Part shown: one piece after another, positions 18,800 to 28,153 of the stretch
How positions within the stretch are numbered: position 1 is the first letter of the stretch
How the letters are laid out: each line of letters starts with the position of its first letter
Assembly: GCF_016900875.1 (NCBI RefSeq)
Contig: NZ_JAFEUM010000002.1
Span: 372,001-436,000, forward strand
DNA from: Vibrio ulleungensis
Lineage (GTDB): Bacteria; Pseudomonadota; Gammaproteobacteria; Enterobacterales; Vibrionaceae
Direction: 5' to 3'
Length of the DNA stretch: 64,000 nt
Notes under the pieces: generated by a model
Told to the model about the DNA's origin: nothing
The model's database searches: none
The model's input: only the letters and a program-made list of their open reading frames with translations
Position numbers and translations under genes: made by a program

Positions 18800-21700
18800 A
18801 TGCATGAAGTTCCACCTATACGGCGAAAATACAATCGGCTGGTTGCCAACGAGTTATTAGAAGATTTTGCGCTGCGTTTTACCGCCAAGCGAGCTCGAAA
18901 ATGGTCGTCTGGCTGGATAGCCAATACCGCACTTGGCATTGTCTCTTTTTTGGTGCTCGAAGCATTAGGAGGGTCGATCACCCTTTCTTATGGCACCATT
19001 AATGCGCTGTGGGCGATCGCCGCTGTGTCTGGCGTGGTGGTGTTTAGCGGGATCCCGATTTGCTATTACGCTGCTAAGCACGGGGTCGATATCGACCTTC
19101 TGAGTCGAGGTGCTGGCTTTGGCTACATTGGCTCAACCATTGTGTCGCTCATCTATGCCTCGTTTACCTTCATATTTTTTGCTTTAGAAGCCGCCATTAT
19201 GTCGATGGCGTTGCTGCTAATGTTTGGGTTGCCGCTGTTTTGGGGCTACATACTCAGCGCGGTCATCGTTATCCCTATAGTGGTGCTTGGGATCACCAAC
19301 ATCAGTCGCTTTCAAATGTTTTCACAGCCCCTTTGGTTGTTGATGCAGTTGGTGGCGGTGTTTTACGTATTCAGTCACCCACAAACCGATGTCGATAACT
19401 GGCTGCAATATGCAGGGATTTCTGGCTCGCACAGTGAGTTTAACTGGTTGCTGTTTGGTGGAGCCTCTGCGGTACTATTGTCAGTGGTCGCTCAAATTGG
19501 CGAACAGGTCGATATCCTGCGCTTTTTGCCAGAACAAAAAGAGTGTGGCCGCACCAAATGGTGGCTGGCTATATTACTTGGCGGCCCTGGCTGGATACTG
19601 TTTGGCGCAGCCAAAATGGTACTAGGAAGCTTTTTAGCTTGGCTTGCGATTAGCTCTGGCGTGGCTGCATCAGTGGCGGGCGACCCTGCCAACATGTACC
19701 TAAATGTGTTTAGTGCCATCACCGAAAATACCCAACTGGCGCTGATCATGGCCGGTGTGTTTGTGATCATCTCTCAGCTTAAAATCAATGTTGCAAATGC
19801 CTACGCAGGCTCATTGGCCTGGTCCAACTTTTTCTCTCGCCTCACCCATAGCCACCCAGGTCGCGTTGTGTGGATGGTGTTCAATGTGATCATAGCGTTG
19901 CTGCTCATGGAGCTGGGCGTCTATCAACTGCTCGAAAAAACCCTACAGATTTATTCTGTTTTGGTTCTAGCATGGATAGGCTCATTGGTGGCGGATCTGG
20001 TGATCAACAAACCGCTTGGATTAAGCCCCTCGGGGGTTGAGTTTAAACGCTCTAAGCTGTTTGATATTAACCCAGTCGGGCTTGGCTCGATGATCATAGC
20101 CTCTTACGTGGGTCTCACTGCCCATCTGGATATGTACAACGACACGGTTAAAGCCTTTGCCTCTTATATCGCGTTTGCGCTGCCTTTTATAACTGCCCCA
20201 CTCATCGCTTACCTTACAAAAGGCCGTTACTACTTGGTGGACTCTGACACCGAGATTAGAGGACACCACCATGGCGATATTGGGTGCAGCGTCTGTGAAA
20301 TTGCTTTCGAACCTGAAGACATGGCCTATTGCCCAGCCTACGGCGGACATATCTGTTCGCTGTGCTGCTCATTGGATGTGCGATGCCAAAATAAATGTCG
20401 CCCGCAAGCCACCTTGTCACAACAACTGCACACGATGTTGACCCCATTTGTACCAGTATCAATTCTACGCAAGATTTCGTCTCCTGTAGGGCAGCTTTTC
20501 GCGGTACTCACCATTGTCAGTACCTTTATGGGGTGCATCTTTATTGTCGCGTATAACCAAATACCCTTTGTCTCATCGCAGGACATGCAAAACATTCACC
20601 TAGGCCTAATTAAAGCTTTTGTGATGCTCCTTATTCCTGTTGGGATCATCAGTGGCTTGCTGGTACTTGCGCGCAATAGTACTAAATCGGCCATTAGTGA
20701 ATTGCAGTCGCACACCCAATTGCTGGTTCACGAAATCGAAGCGCACGAAGTCACCTCGCAACAATTGGAACAAGCGAAGAAGTTAGCGGAGACCGAAAAT
20801 AATGCCAAAAGCCGCTATTTAGCAGGCTTAAGTCACGAATTAAGAACCCCACTTAACGTGTTACTTGGGTATTCACAGTTACTTGGCGACGACAAAGAAC
20901 TGGACAAACAGACGCGAGATTACGCTCACACCATCCACCGAAATGGAGAGCACCTGGCTAACCTCATTGAAGGCTTGTTAGAGATATCTAAGATAGAGGC
21001 GGGTCGGTTAGAGCTGCGATATGAGGAGTTTAATTTACACAACCTGCTCGAACAGTTAGTCGACATGTTTTCGATGCAAGCGGCACAAAAGGGGCTCATG
21101 TTTGAGTACCACCCAAACCCCAACTTGCCCACGCATATTGCATCGGATCAGCAGCGCCTTCGCCAAATACTAATAAACTTGCTGACTAATGCGGTTAAGT
21201 ATACCCGTAATGGTTCGGTTAAATTCAATGTCCATTACCGCAATCAAGTAGCAAGCTTTGAAGTTGAAGATACGGGTGTGGGCTTGTCTGAGCAAGAACA
21301 AGAACTGGTGTTTAAGCCCTTTGAACGCATTGAGTCGACTCACGCAAACAAGGTCTCTGGTACTGGCCTGGGACTGACCATTTCTAATGCACTTGCGAGT
21401 ATGATGGGGGGCGAGATATCTTGTCGGAGTGAGCTCGGCATTGGCAGTACATTTGTGCTTAAATTGATGGTCTCACCTATCACCGCAGCCGACACAATTA
21501 GCGAGTTAGCGAACGGCGACATCATCGCATATAGGGGCAACCGACAAACTATTTTAGTGGTTGATGACATAGAAGATCAACGCAATTTGGTCCGCAATAT
21601 TCTTACACCACTAGGGTTTAACGTGTTGCTAGCAGACAGCGCCGACACGGCTTTAGAACTGACTAAACATCATACTATAGACCTATTCATTCTAGACATT

Positions 21701-22183
21701 ACCATGCCACAAGTCAGTGGCTGGCAATTGGCCATCCAATTGCGAAAGCAAGGGATCCGCAACCCCATTATGATGCTGTCGGCCAATATTCACGAGCTTG
21801 AGAAAAGTAACCTGCTGGCGCAGTATCATAATGATTACTTGAGCAAACCGGTTGACCGTGACTTGCTGTTGGCAAAGCTCAATAAACTGCTCGCCATCGA
21901 TTGGGTTTTTGACGCAGAGATTGGCCAAACTGGCGATGTTATAGACACTACTGAAAGTAAAGCTATAGAGATACCTAGTAACGAAGATTTAATCATATTG
22001 CGCGATTATGCCTCCATCGGATTCATGTCTGCGTTTAATGATAAAGTCACTGAGCTACAAACAGCGCAGCAAAACAATAGCGCTTTTTACGCTACACTCA
22101 AAAGCGATATGTCACAGTGTAACTTTGAGAAAATTGTCACCCACCTTGATGAGTTAATAAATGAGCATTATCCAGTCCAATAA
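18800..22183 (+). CDS. hybrid sensor histidine kinase with NCS1 permease sensor domain
   Basis: 1127 aa. Residues about 40-480 form a polytopic domain of roughly 12 helices resembling the nucleobase:cation symporter-1 (purine/cytosine permease) family (YYAAKHGVDIDLLSRGAGFGYIGS). A Cys cluster follows with Cys at 496, 499, 511, 519, 522, 523, 529 and 533, then two further TM segments (about 560-640). Next come a HisKA domain with phospho-acceptor His679 (LSHELRTP), HATPase (DTGVGL, GTGLGL) and a C-terminal receiver with Asp966 (FILDITMP). The plan parallels CrbS-type kinases, where a solute symporter is fused to a kinase. It is divergent from urtA and overlaps the response-regulator gene by 23 bp. 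A role in sensing urea or a related nitrogen compound is inferred from context. Confidence 0.9.
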   Translation: MHEVPPIRRKYNRLVANELLEDFALRFTAKRARKWSSGWIANTALGIVSFLVLEALGGSITLSYGTINALWAIAAVSGVVVFSGIPICYYAAKHGVDIDLLSRGAGFGYIGSTIVSLIYASFTFIFFALEAAIMSMALLLMFGLPLFWGYILSAVIVIPIVVLGITNISRFQMFSQPLWLLMQLVAVFYVFSHPQTDVDNWLQYAGISGSHSEFNWLLFGGASAVLLSVVAQIGEQVDILRFLPEQKECGRTKWWLAILLGGPGWILFGAAKMVLGSFLAWLAISSGVAASVAGDPANMYLNVFSAITENTQLALIMAGVFVIISQLKINVANAYAGSLAWSNFFSRLTHSHPGRVVWMVFNVIIALLLMELGVYQLLEKTLQIYSVLVLAWIGSLVADLVINKPLGLSPSGVEFKRSKLFDINPVGLGSMIIASYVGLTAHLDMYNDTVKAFASYIAFALPFITAPLIAYLTKGRYYLVDSDTEIRGHHHGDIGCSVCEIAFEPEDMAYCPAYGGHICSLCCSLDVRCQNKCRPQATLSQQLHTMLTPFVPVSILRKISSPVGQLFAVLTIVSTFMGCIFIVAYNQIPFVSSQDMQNIHLGLIKAFVMLLIPVGIISGLLVLARNSTKSAISELQSHTQLLVHEIEAHEVTSQQLEQAKKLAETENNAKSRYLAGLSHELRTPLNVLLGYSQLLGDDKELDKQTRDYAHTIHRNGEHLANLIEGLLEISKIEAGRLELRYEEFNLHNLLEQLVDMFSMQAAQKGLMFEYHPNPNLPTHIASDQQRLRQILINLLTNAVKYTRNGSVKFNVHYRNQVASFEVEDTGVGLSEQEQELVFKPFERIESTHANKVSGTGLGLTISNALASMMGGEISCRSELGIGSTFVLKLMVSPITAADTISELANGDIIAYRGNRQTILVVDDIEDQRNLVRNILTPLGFNVLLADSADTALELTKHHTIDLFILDITMPQVSGWQLAIQLRKQGIRNPIMMLSANIHELEKSNLLAQYHNDYLSKPVDRDLLLAKLNKLLAIDWVFDAEIGQTGDVIDTTESKAIEIPSNEDLIILRDYASIGFMSAFNDKVTELQTAQQNNSAFYATLKSDMSQCNFEKIVTHLDELINEHYPVQ

Positions 22184-23063
22184 CATAATCGCCCTTGTCG
22201 TCGATGACTCACCTGAATCTCTGGGTATGTTAAACGCTACGCTAAATCAGGAAGGGCTCACTGTCCTTGTCGCATTAAGCGGCCTACAAGCGCTGTCGAT
22301 TGTCGATAAAGTGCAACCTGACGTTATTTTGCTTGATGCCGTCATGCCAGAGATGGATGGATTTGAAACCTGTATTCGCCTTAAAGAGAAACTCCCGTCT
22401 ACCCCTATCCTATTTATGACCGGACTCAACGATTCCGAGCACATTGTTAGAGGGTTTGAAGTTGGTGGTGTCGATTACATCACTAAACCCGTCGTGCCCA
22501 ATGAAGTATTGGCGCGAATCAAAGCACACAGCCACAACGCCAAGCTGGCTAAATCGGCGCAAATTGCACTCGATTACGCTGGGCAATACATCTTTTGCGT
22601 ATCTCAAAGCGGCAAGCTTGAATGGGCAACCCCACACGCACAGGAACTGCTAGAAGAGTTGAGCGGCAATTTAGTCGACGACTGGGAAACCATCGGATCT
22701 GAGATAGCTGTATGGCTTAAATCGGAGCAGCGAACCACCCCATTAGCCCTGCACTATTTTGAAACACCTCTTCAGGCAGAATACGCCGGCGACTATGACC
22801 AACTCCACTCTCTCATTCGTTTAGTCACTAAAAAAGTCATGGGTAAAGAGCAAGACCTGCAAGCTGCGCTCAACGTGACTAAGCGCGAGTCGCAAGTGCT
22901 GTATTGGCTTTCATTTGGTAAAACTAACTGGGAAATTGCGCAGATTTTAGATATTAGTCCCAGAACCATCAACAAACACCTTGAGCAGATATTTAGAAAG
23001 TTAGATGTGGATAATCGCACCGCTGCGGCGAGTATTTCCATTCGAATATTGGAAGGGAATTAG
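22161..23063 (+). CDS. LuxR/NarL-type response regulator, partner of the NCS1 kinase
   Basis: 300 aa. It has an N-terminal receiver (acidic pocket VDDS; phospho-acceptor Asp in VILLDAVMPEMDGFE; Lys in YITKPV). A middle segment of about 100 residues (130-230) has no recognised domain and is longer than a normal linker. The C-terminal LuxR HTH is TKRESQVLYWLSFGKTNWEIAQILDISPRTINKHLEQIFRKL. The start lies inside the kinase gene (23-bp overlap), implying translational coupling. It is the likely transcription factor for the urt-ure operon and the kinase promoter. Confidence 0.92.
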   Translation: MSIIQSNNIIALVVDDSPESLGMLNATLNQEGLTVLVALSGLQALSIVDKVQPDVILLDAVMPEMDGFETCIRLKEKLPSTPILFMTGLNDSEHIVRGFEVGGVDYITKPVVPNEVLARIKAHSHNAKLAKSAQIALDYAGQYIFCVSQSGKLEWATPHAQELLEELSGNLVDDWETIGSEIAVWLKSEQRTTPLALHYFETPLQAEYAGDYDQLHSLIRLVTKKVMGKEQDLQAALNVTKRESQVLYWLSFGKTNWEIAQILDISPRTINKHLEQIFRKLDVDNRTAAASISIRILEGN

Positions 23064-23096
23064 CCTCGCTCAATATTCCGATTAATGACGTACCCA

Positions 23097-23342
23097 TCAG
23101 GACGAGAACATTAGTGTGCAAAAACCGCACAATTCTGTGTATGCCTTAGCAAAGCGCTGTGAAATCTTTCCTGATGGCCGCCCTTTTCCATTCAGTCTAT
23201 CAAGACCTTGCTGCTTGGTGGCTATGTAGCCTTGTGGGATTTCATACGAGGACTTCCCAAACAGGAAGCCAATTATAAAAAGGTTGGCAATATGTAACGC
23301 GAGTTGATTACTCATTAGATAAATAATGAAGAATCTAGTCAT
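23097..23342 (-). CDS. possible small hypothetical protein
   Basis: An 81-aa frame from the ATG at 23342, with GAGGA immediately upstream at a very short spacing. It contains one hydrophobic stretch (LALHIANLFIIGFLFG) and a polar C-terminus. No family is recognised, and the surrounding sequence is AT-rich and gene-poor. It may be spurious or a gene remnant. Confidence 0.25.
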   Translation of the reverse strand: MTRFFIIYLMSNQLALHIANLFIIGFLFGKSSYEIPQGYIATKQQGLDRLNGKGRPSGKISQRFAKAYTELCGFCTLMFSS

Positions 23343-23399
23343 GTCCTCATTCTTTATCTGTGGTTCGTTATTTTGCTTGAGAGCATCACACACCACCAT

Positions 23400-23840
23400 T
23401 CTCTGTGGTCATCTATCCCTAGAACAAAGTATATGAAGCGCAGCATTATGCAGCTCTGATTGCGCAAAAAGGATTCTACTCTCCTAAAACGTCTCTCATT
23501 CCATTGATGAGCTGTCTCACTTCGTGTAGACACAGCTCTTCATGATGTCCCTAATTCAAAGTGATAATCAACTATCTGATTTATATCATGCAATTCGATT
23601 AGGGGTTTGTGTACTATTATCCTTCACAAATTAAAATGGATTGATCGCCAACATGATTTTATAAGCAGCCACAAACCTAATTTTTACATATTAATACTGT
23701 AGAACGGCTGCTGGTTGGCGACTTTGTCATACCCAAATCAAACTGATTATTTCTGTATGCAACGGCTTTTTTTGTACCTGTACTTTGGGGAAAAAGAGGT
23801 CATCAGCTGCCTTAAATTTCTCTATTCGGAGCAAGGAATA
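23400..23840. other. AT-rich intergenic region before GNAT gene
   Basis: About 440 bp with no supported gene. The only frame is an N-terminal extension of the GNAT gene, which has no family resemblance. No repeats or attachment site were recognised. Confidence 0.4.
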
Positions 23841-24776
23841 ATGACATCTGATTACACAATTTCTCACAGAGCATACACGGATGCAGACTACCAAATCGTA
23901 ATCGATTTTCTTGGTGTACTTTTGAACGAAGACCCAGAAAACCACAATTGGTTGCCTGGTCGTTTTGAGTATGCCGAATACTTAATATCTCCACTATTCA
24001 AAGAACGCGGTCTACCTGATTGGAAAGAGACCATACATTTATGGTTTGATGGGGAAAAGCTTATCGGTATGGTGAACTCTGAAAATCCAGACGCTAACAC
24101 CTATATACAGATCCTGCCTAGCTATCAGTTCTTAACCGAGGAGCTCATCGATTGGGCTGAGAATTCTCTTGTTATTGCAGACTGGGATAACATCACACCA
24201 CGTTTAGCCGTTTGGGCAAATGATAGTGATGTTAACCGGCAGACAATTTTAAACAAGAGAGGCTTTCGACGTACAGAACAAGAAGACTATATACAGCGCC
24301 AGTTGATCCCCGATAACTTTACAGCTCCAGAGTTGCCTGATGGTTACCAATATTCATCTTTTGCAAATGGTTTGGATTTCAATAGTCGCACAGAGGTAAC
24401 AGCATTGGCCTTTGGGGATGAAGTACCTTTATCGGAGTCTATTTACGAAGTCGTTCGCTCAGCACCTAATTATCGACCAGAACTAGATATAGCAGTTGTT
24501 GACACCAAAAATAAGGCCATTGCGGTTGCAACATTTTGGCTTGACGAAACCAATAGACTAGCCTATCTGGAACCAGTTGCTACTAGACCTGAATACCACG
24601 GAAAAGGATTTGCGAAGAAGCTTTTACATCACGGAATGTATAAGCTGAAAGAGCGAGGTATTGACAATGTTTATGTAGGAGCTCACGCCGGAGTTAGGCT
24701 TTTCTACATGTCTTGCGGGTTTCGAGAGGCAAAAATGAATCAAATGTGGGAAAAATGGTACCCTCAAAAATCATGA
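23841..24776 (+). CDS. GNAT-family N-acetyltransferase, tandem type
   Basis: 311 aa from the ATG at 23841, preceded by GCAAGGAA; a longer frame from 23715 adds unconserved residues. Two GNAT-like halves can be recognised: residues about 1-150 (degenerate) and 160-311, the latter with the acetyl-CoA loop RPEYHGKGFAKKLLHHGM (consistent with Q/RxxGxG/A) and the C-terminal NVYVGAHAGVRLFYMSCGF. Substrate unknown. The gene is isolated in a low-GC, gene-poor patch and may have been acquired horizontally (inference). Confidence 0.8.
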   Translation: MTSDYTISHRAYTDADYQIVIDFLGVLLNEDPENHNWLPGRFEYAEYLISPLFKERGLPDWKETIHLWFDGEKLIGMVNSENPDANTYIQILPSYQFLTEELIDWAENSLVIADWDNITPRLAVWANDSDVNRQTILNKRGFRRTEQEDYIQRQLIPDNFTAPELPDGYQYSSFANGLDFNSRTEVTALAFGDEVPLSESIYEVVRSAPNYRPELDIAVVDTKNKAIAVATFWLDETNRLAYLEPVATRPEYHGKGFAKKLLHHGMYKLKERGIDNVYVGAHAGVRLFYMSCGFREAKMNQMWEKWYPQKS

Positions 24777-24809
24777 ACTAATAGGACTCACCATTAGCGG
24801 TTGAATTTA

Positions 24810-24837
24810 TGAGCCAGCATACAGTTGAACTGGCTCA
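24810..24837 (+). terminator. hairpin after GNAT gene
   Basis: Stem TGAGCCAG (24810-24817) / CTGGCTCA (24830-24837) followed by GTTACTTC, a weak T tract. A second inverted repeat, ATGCCGC (24881-24887) / GCGGCAT (24914-24920), lies a little further on. Confidence 0.45.
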
Positions 24838-25048
24838 GTTACTTCATTTGACACTTTGAAAACTACCTATGATTGTTCATATGCCGCCTTTGTCCACAAG
24901 TGTTCAACATAGAGCGGCATTTTCAAATGTTGCTAAAACCGTAGATTGCTCATAGGACATTAACTAGACGAATCCGATAAATTCTAAATTAGTAAAGCAA
25001 CCGAAAGGTTTTTGACCAAAACTGCGCCACAAGCGAACCTAGCCACAT

Positions 25049-25927
25049 TTACAAAGCATAACAGGCCGAGCACTCTTCAAGAGTATAGCGCTTAACGCCT
25101 TTAAGATTTGCTAGGTAATGCGTGCCAGCTTCAACGCCCATTTGATAGCCTGACTCTAATACAGCAGGTTTGCGCGATAAGCGCTTAACCGGAAAGTCTT
25201 CTGGTGGAGCAATAACCCGCACTTTGGCATCCTTTGGCGGGTTACGAATGAAGTCTAAGGCTTGGTTGTATCTATCGGCTCTGGTTTTCAGTGCATCAGC
25301 AACGACCGGATTGTCGGACAACAACCGCTTCATTAGCCAGTGGCTATTAGATTTTTGCATTGAGTAACTAAGCGGATGAGACAAAATTACAGTGATGTCA
25401 CGCGCCCCCCGTCTATAGGCTTCCTTTACAGGAATCGAGTCCGCTACTGCACCATCAGTAAAGCAGCTCCCAGAAAAGCAAGGGGTCTCTTTGTAAGCTA
25501 CGGGCAGTGCGGTGGTGGCTTCCATGACATCTAGCAAGTTGTCTTTTGTCACTTGGAAGTAATTCGCGGTACCCGTATTGATGTCGGTAGTGGCGGCATA
25601 CAGCGGTACATTATCAAGTAAGGTATCTAGGTGCAGCGGGTACTGCTGCAAGGACGTTTCGCTAAGCCATTTGACATCGGTTAAGTGTCCGCCTTTTACA
25701 AAACGAGCAGGGTTATAGAAGTCTTTAGATATGCCAAGGTCGGTAATGATTTGATAACTTCGTTTGTGTTGTTTTGCGAGATAACCAAGTAAGTTGGATG
25801 CACCTGCCGACGCCCCAATGGTAAATTGAAAAGGGTTGAATTCTTCTTGTATAAAAGCATCCAAAACGCCTGCTGCAAAAATGCCACGCATTGCTCCGCC
25901 TTCAATTACTAACGCTTTCTTGTCCAT
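25049..25927 (-). CDS. patatin-like phospholipase/esterase (YjjU type)
   Basis: 292 aa. The patatin elements are all present: the oxyanion loop EGGAMRGIFAAG (residues 9-20), the nucleophile elbow GASAG with Ser40, and the catalytic DGA motif with Asp158. No signal peptide, so it is predicted to be cytosolic or membrane-associated. It resembles bacterial YjjU/RssA-type serine lipid hydrolases; the lipid substrate is unknown. It is a single-gene unit. Confidence 0.9.
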   Translation of the reverse strand: MDKKALVIEGGAMRGIFAAGVLDAFIQEEFNPFQFTIGASAGASNLLGYLAKQHKRSYQIITDLGISKDFYNPARFVKGGHLTDVKWLSETSLQQYPLHLDTLLDNVPLYAATTDINTGTANYFQVTKDNLLDVMEATTALPVAYKETPCFSGSCFTDGAVADSIPVKEAYRRGARDITVILSHPLSYSMQKSNSHWLMKRLLSDNPVVADALKTRADRYNQALDFIRNPPKDAKVRVIAPPEDFPVKRLSRKPAVLESGYQMGVEAGTHYLANLKGVKRYTLEECSACYAL

Positions 25928-26114
25928 CTAACTTGCTCACTAAACCTAAGAACACTGATTCTATTGAATAAACAGAATTAGCTTAAATCAATAGTTCTTA
26001 TCAATTTAATAGTCAGCAACTATGAATTGAAGGTATAGGGATATAAATAAATTAGTGGGCTATTTAGAGGATTTTGTTGTCCTAGGTTTCTCGATGGCTA
26101 GGTCTTTGCCGCAA

Positions 26115-26147
26115 AACCGCCCATCTATGTCTTCCACAAATGGGCGG
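26115..26147 (-). terminator. terminator of the CUT1 sugar ABC operon
   Basis: Stem CCGCCCAT (26117-26124) / ATGGGCGG (26140-26147). Read on the minus strand, it is followed by TTTTG. It lies 30 bp past the ATPase gene stop. Confidence 0.75.
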
Positions 26148-26176
26148 ATATCTCACTTTGTTAACTGCGATTATAC

Positions 26177-27250
26177 CTAGATTGGCAGTTCACTCGCTTT
26201 ATCAAACAGCGCACAACGCTGAATATCGATGCCTACACGAATTTTATCGCCATTGCTGACCTTCATTTGCCCATCAACACGAATGCGGAAGCTCTGCTCG
26301 CCCAGTCGAGTCCAAATTTGAGTATCTGACCCCATAGGCTCAAACAATTCCACTTCGAGTTCGGTGCTAAAGTGATGATCTTTTATCGCTTCACCAATCA
26401 ATATGTGCTCGGGTCTTACCCCTAAAATGGCGTCGCCATTTCTAGCATCCGTTACATAATGGTATTGAGTTAAATCGATGGTCACGTCACCAAACTGGAA
26501 CTGCCCTTCTTTGAGGTTTCCGTCAAGGAAGTTCATTGCCGGCGAACCGATGAATCCAGCCACATAGAGGTTGGCAGGCTCATTGTATATCTCACTGGGA
26601 GTACCCAACTGCTGTATTTTACCGTTACGCATAATGGCAATTCGATCAGCAAGGGTCATTGCCTCAACTTGGTCGTGAGTCACGTACACCATGGTGTTAC
26701 CCAACTGATTGTGCAACCGTTTGATCTCTACACGCAGATCGGCGCGTAGTTTAGCGTCCAAATTAGACAAAGGTTCGTCAAATAAGAACACATCCACTTC
26801 ACGCACTAATGCACGGCCAATGGCAACACGTTGACGCTGTCCACCAGACAATGCACCAGGTTTACGCTTTAACCAATCTTCCATTTGTAAGATTTCGGCG
26901 GTGCGTTTAACCCGTTTTGCGATCTCATCTTTTGGTACCTTCGCGTTCTTCAAACCAAAAGAGAGATTCCCCTCGACGGTCATTTGCGGATATAGCGCGT
27001 AGGACTGAAACACCATGCCTATGCCACGATCAGACGGCTCACACCAAGTGACGTTTTCGCCATTAATAAATATTTGTCCATCAGAAATGTCCAAAAGCCC
27101 GGCAATGCAATTAAGTAGCGTAGATTTCCCACACCCACTTGCGCCCAGTAACACCAAAAACTCCCCTTCTGGGATATCTAGGTTTAACTGCTTTAAGACT
27201 TCTACATTGTCGAAATTTAAATCCAGATTTCGAATGCTTACACTGCTCAT
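26177..27250 (-). CDS. CUT1 sugar ABC transporter ATP-binding protein (MalK/UgpC/MsmK type)
   Basis: 357 aa. Walker A is GASGCGKST, the signature is LSGGQRQRVAIGRALVR, Walker B is VFLFDEPLSNLD, with the H-loop in VTHDQVEAM. A C-terminal TOBE/OB regulatory domain follows (GDAILGVRPEHI). It is the final gene of a four-gene minus-strand operon with two permeases and a binding protein; it energises import of the sugar bound by the protein encoded at 29138. Confidence 0.95.
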   Translation of the reverse strand: MSSVSIRNLDLNFDNVEVLKQLNLDIPEGEFLVLLGASGCGKSTLLNCIAGLLDISDGQIFINGENVTWCEPSDRGIGMVFQSYALYPQMTVEGNLSFGLKNAKVPKDEIAKRVKRTAEILQMEDWLKRKPGALSGGQRQRVAIGRALVREVDVFLFDEPLSNLDAKLRADLRVEIKRLHNQLGNTMVYVTHDQVEAMTLADRIAIMRNGKIQQLGTPSEIYNEPANLYVAGFIGSPAMNFLDGNLKEGQFQFGDVTIDLTQYHYVTDARNGDAILGVRPEHILIGEAIKDHHFSTELEVELFEPMGSDTQIWTRLGEQSFRIRVDGQMKVSNGDKIRVGIDIQRCALFDKASELPI

Positions 27251-27253
27251 TAA

Positions 27254-28153
27254 TTATCCCTTTACTGCGCCTGCCGCGATACCACGAACAAATAATTTCC
27301 CTGAAACCAAGTAGATGACCAACGGCAATAGCCCGGTCAATAATGTGGCTGCCATATTGACGTTATACTCTTTCACGCCTTGAACCGAGTTCACGATATT
27401 GTTGAGTTGGACGGTCATTGGATAGAGTTTAGGTTCGGTGAAGATCACGCCAAATAGGAAGTCATTCCAAATACCCGTTACCTGCAAAATGATCGCTACC
27501 ACAAAGATAGGCAGCGACATAGGCACCATGATTTTCCAATAGATGCCCCAGAATCCCGCACCATCAATACGGGCGGCTTTAAATAACTCATCCGGAATAC
27601 TTGCGAAATAATTCCGAAATAGCAGCGTCAAAATAGGCATACCAAAAATAGAGTGCACCAATACCAATCCCCAAAGCGACCCATATAGCCCAAGCTCTCG
27701 CAATATAATTACGATGGGATACAGCATCACTTGATAGGGAATAAATGCACCAATAACTAAGATGGAAAAGAATACTTCTGACCCTTTAAATTTCCAGTTT
27801 GATAACGCGTACCCGTTGACTGATGCAATCAAAATCGACAGCACCACAGATGGAATGAGAATTTGAATAGAGTTACCAAACCCTCGGCTTAATCCATCAC
27901 AATTAATGCCCGTACATGCTTCGGACCAAGCTTTCACCCAAGGCTCGAAGGTGATTTCAACTGGTGGTGCAAATACGTTACCAATGCGAATTTCCGGCAT
28001 GCCTTTCATGGAGGTAACCACCATCACATAAAGGGGCAATAAGTAGTACAATGCCACCACAATCAATGTGCCGTACAACATTATGTTTGTGCGACTAAAC
28101 CGGCGTTTAGGTTTTGGGCCTTTAGGGCCCGATGAAATCGTTGAATTAGCCAC
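27254..28153 (-). CDS. CUT1 sugar ABC permease (MalG-like; glucose/mannose GtsC type)
   Basis: 299 aa with about six TM helices and the EAA loop DELFKAARIDGAGFWGIYWKIMVP. The periplasmic segment WSEACTGINCDGLSRGFGNS closely recalls the GtsC permease of Pseudomonas glucose/mannose importers, which supports a hexose-type substrate. Its start overlaps the preceding permease gene by 8 bp. Confidence 0.93.
   Translation of the reverse strand: MANSTISSGPKGPKPKRRFSRTNIMLYGTLIVVALYYLLPLYVMVVTSMKGMPEIRIGNVFAPPVEITFEPWVKAWSEACTGINCDGLSRGFGNSIQILIPSVVLSILIASVNGYALSNWKFKGSEVFFSILVIGAFIPYQVMLYPIVIILRELGLYGSLWGLVLVHSIFGMPILTLLFRNYFASIPDELFKAARIDGAGFWGIYWKIMVPMSLPIFVVAIILQVTGIWNDFLFGVIFTEPKLYPMTVQLNNIVNSVQGVKEYNVNMAATLLTGLLPLVIYLVSGKLFVRGIAAGAVKG

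Noticed and set aside
18685..18981. 98-codon minus-strand frame upstream of urtA
   Set aside because: It overlaps the start of the sensor kinase and the divergent promoter; no family features.
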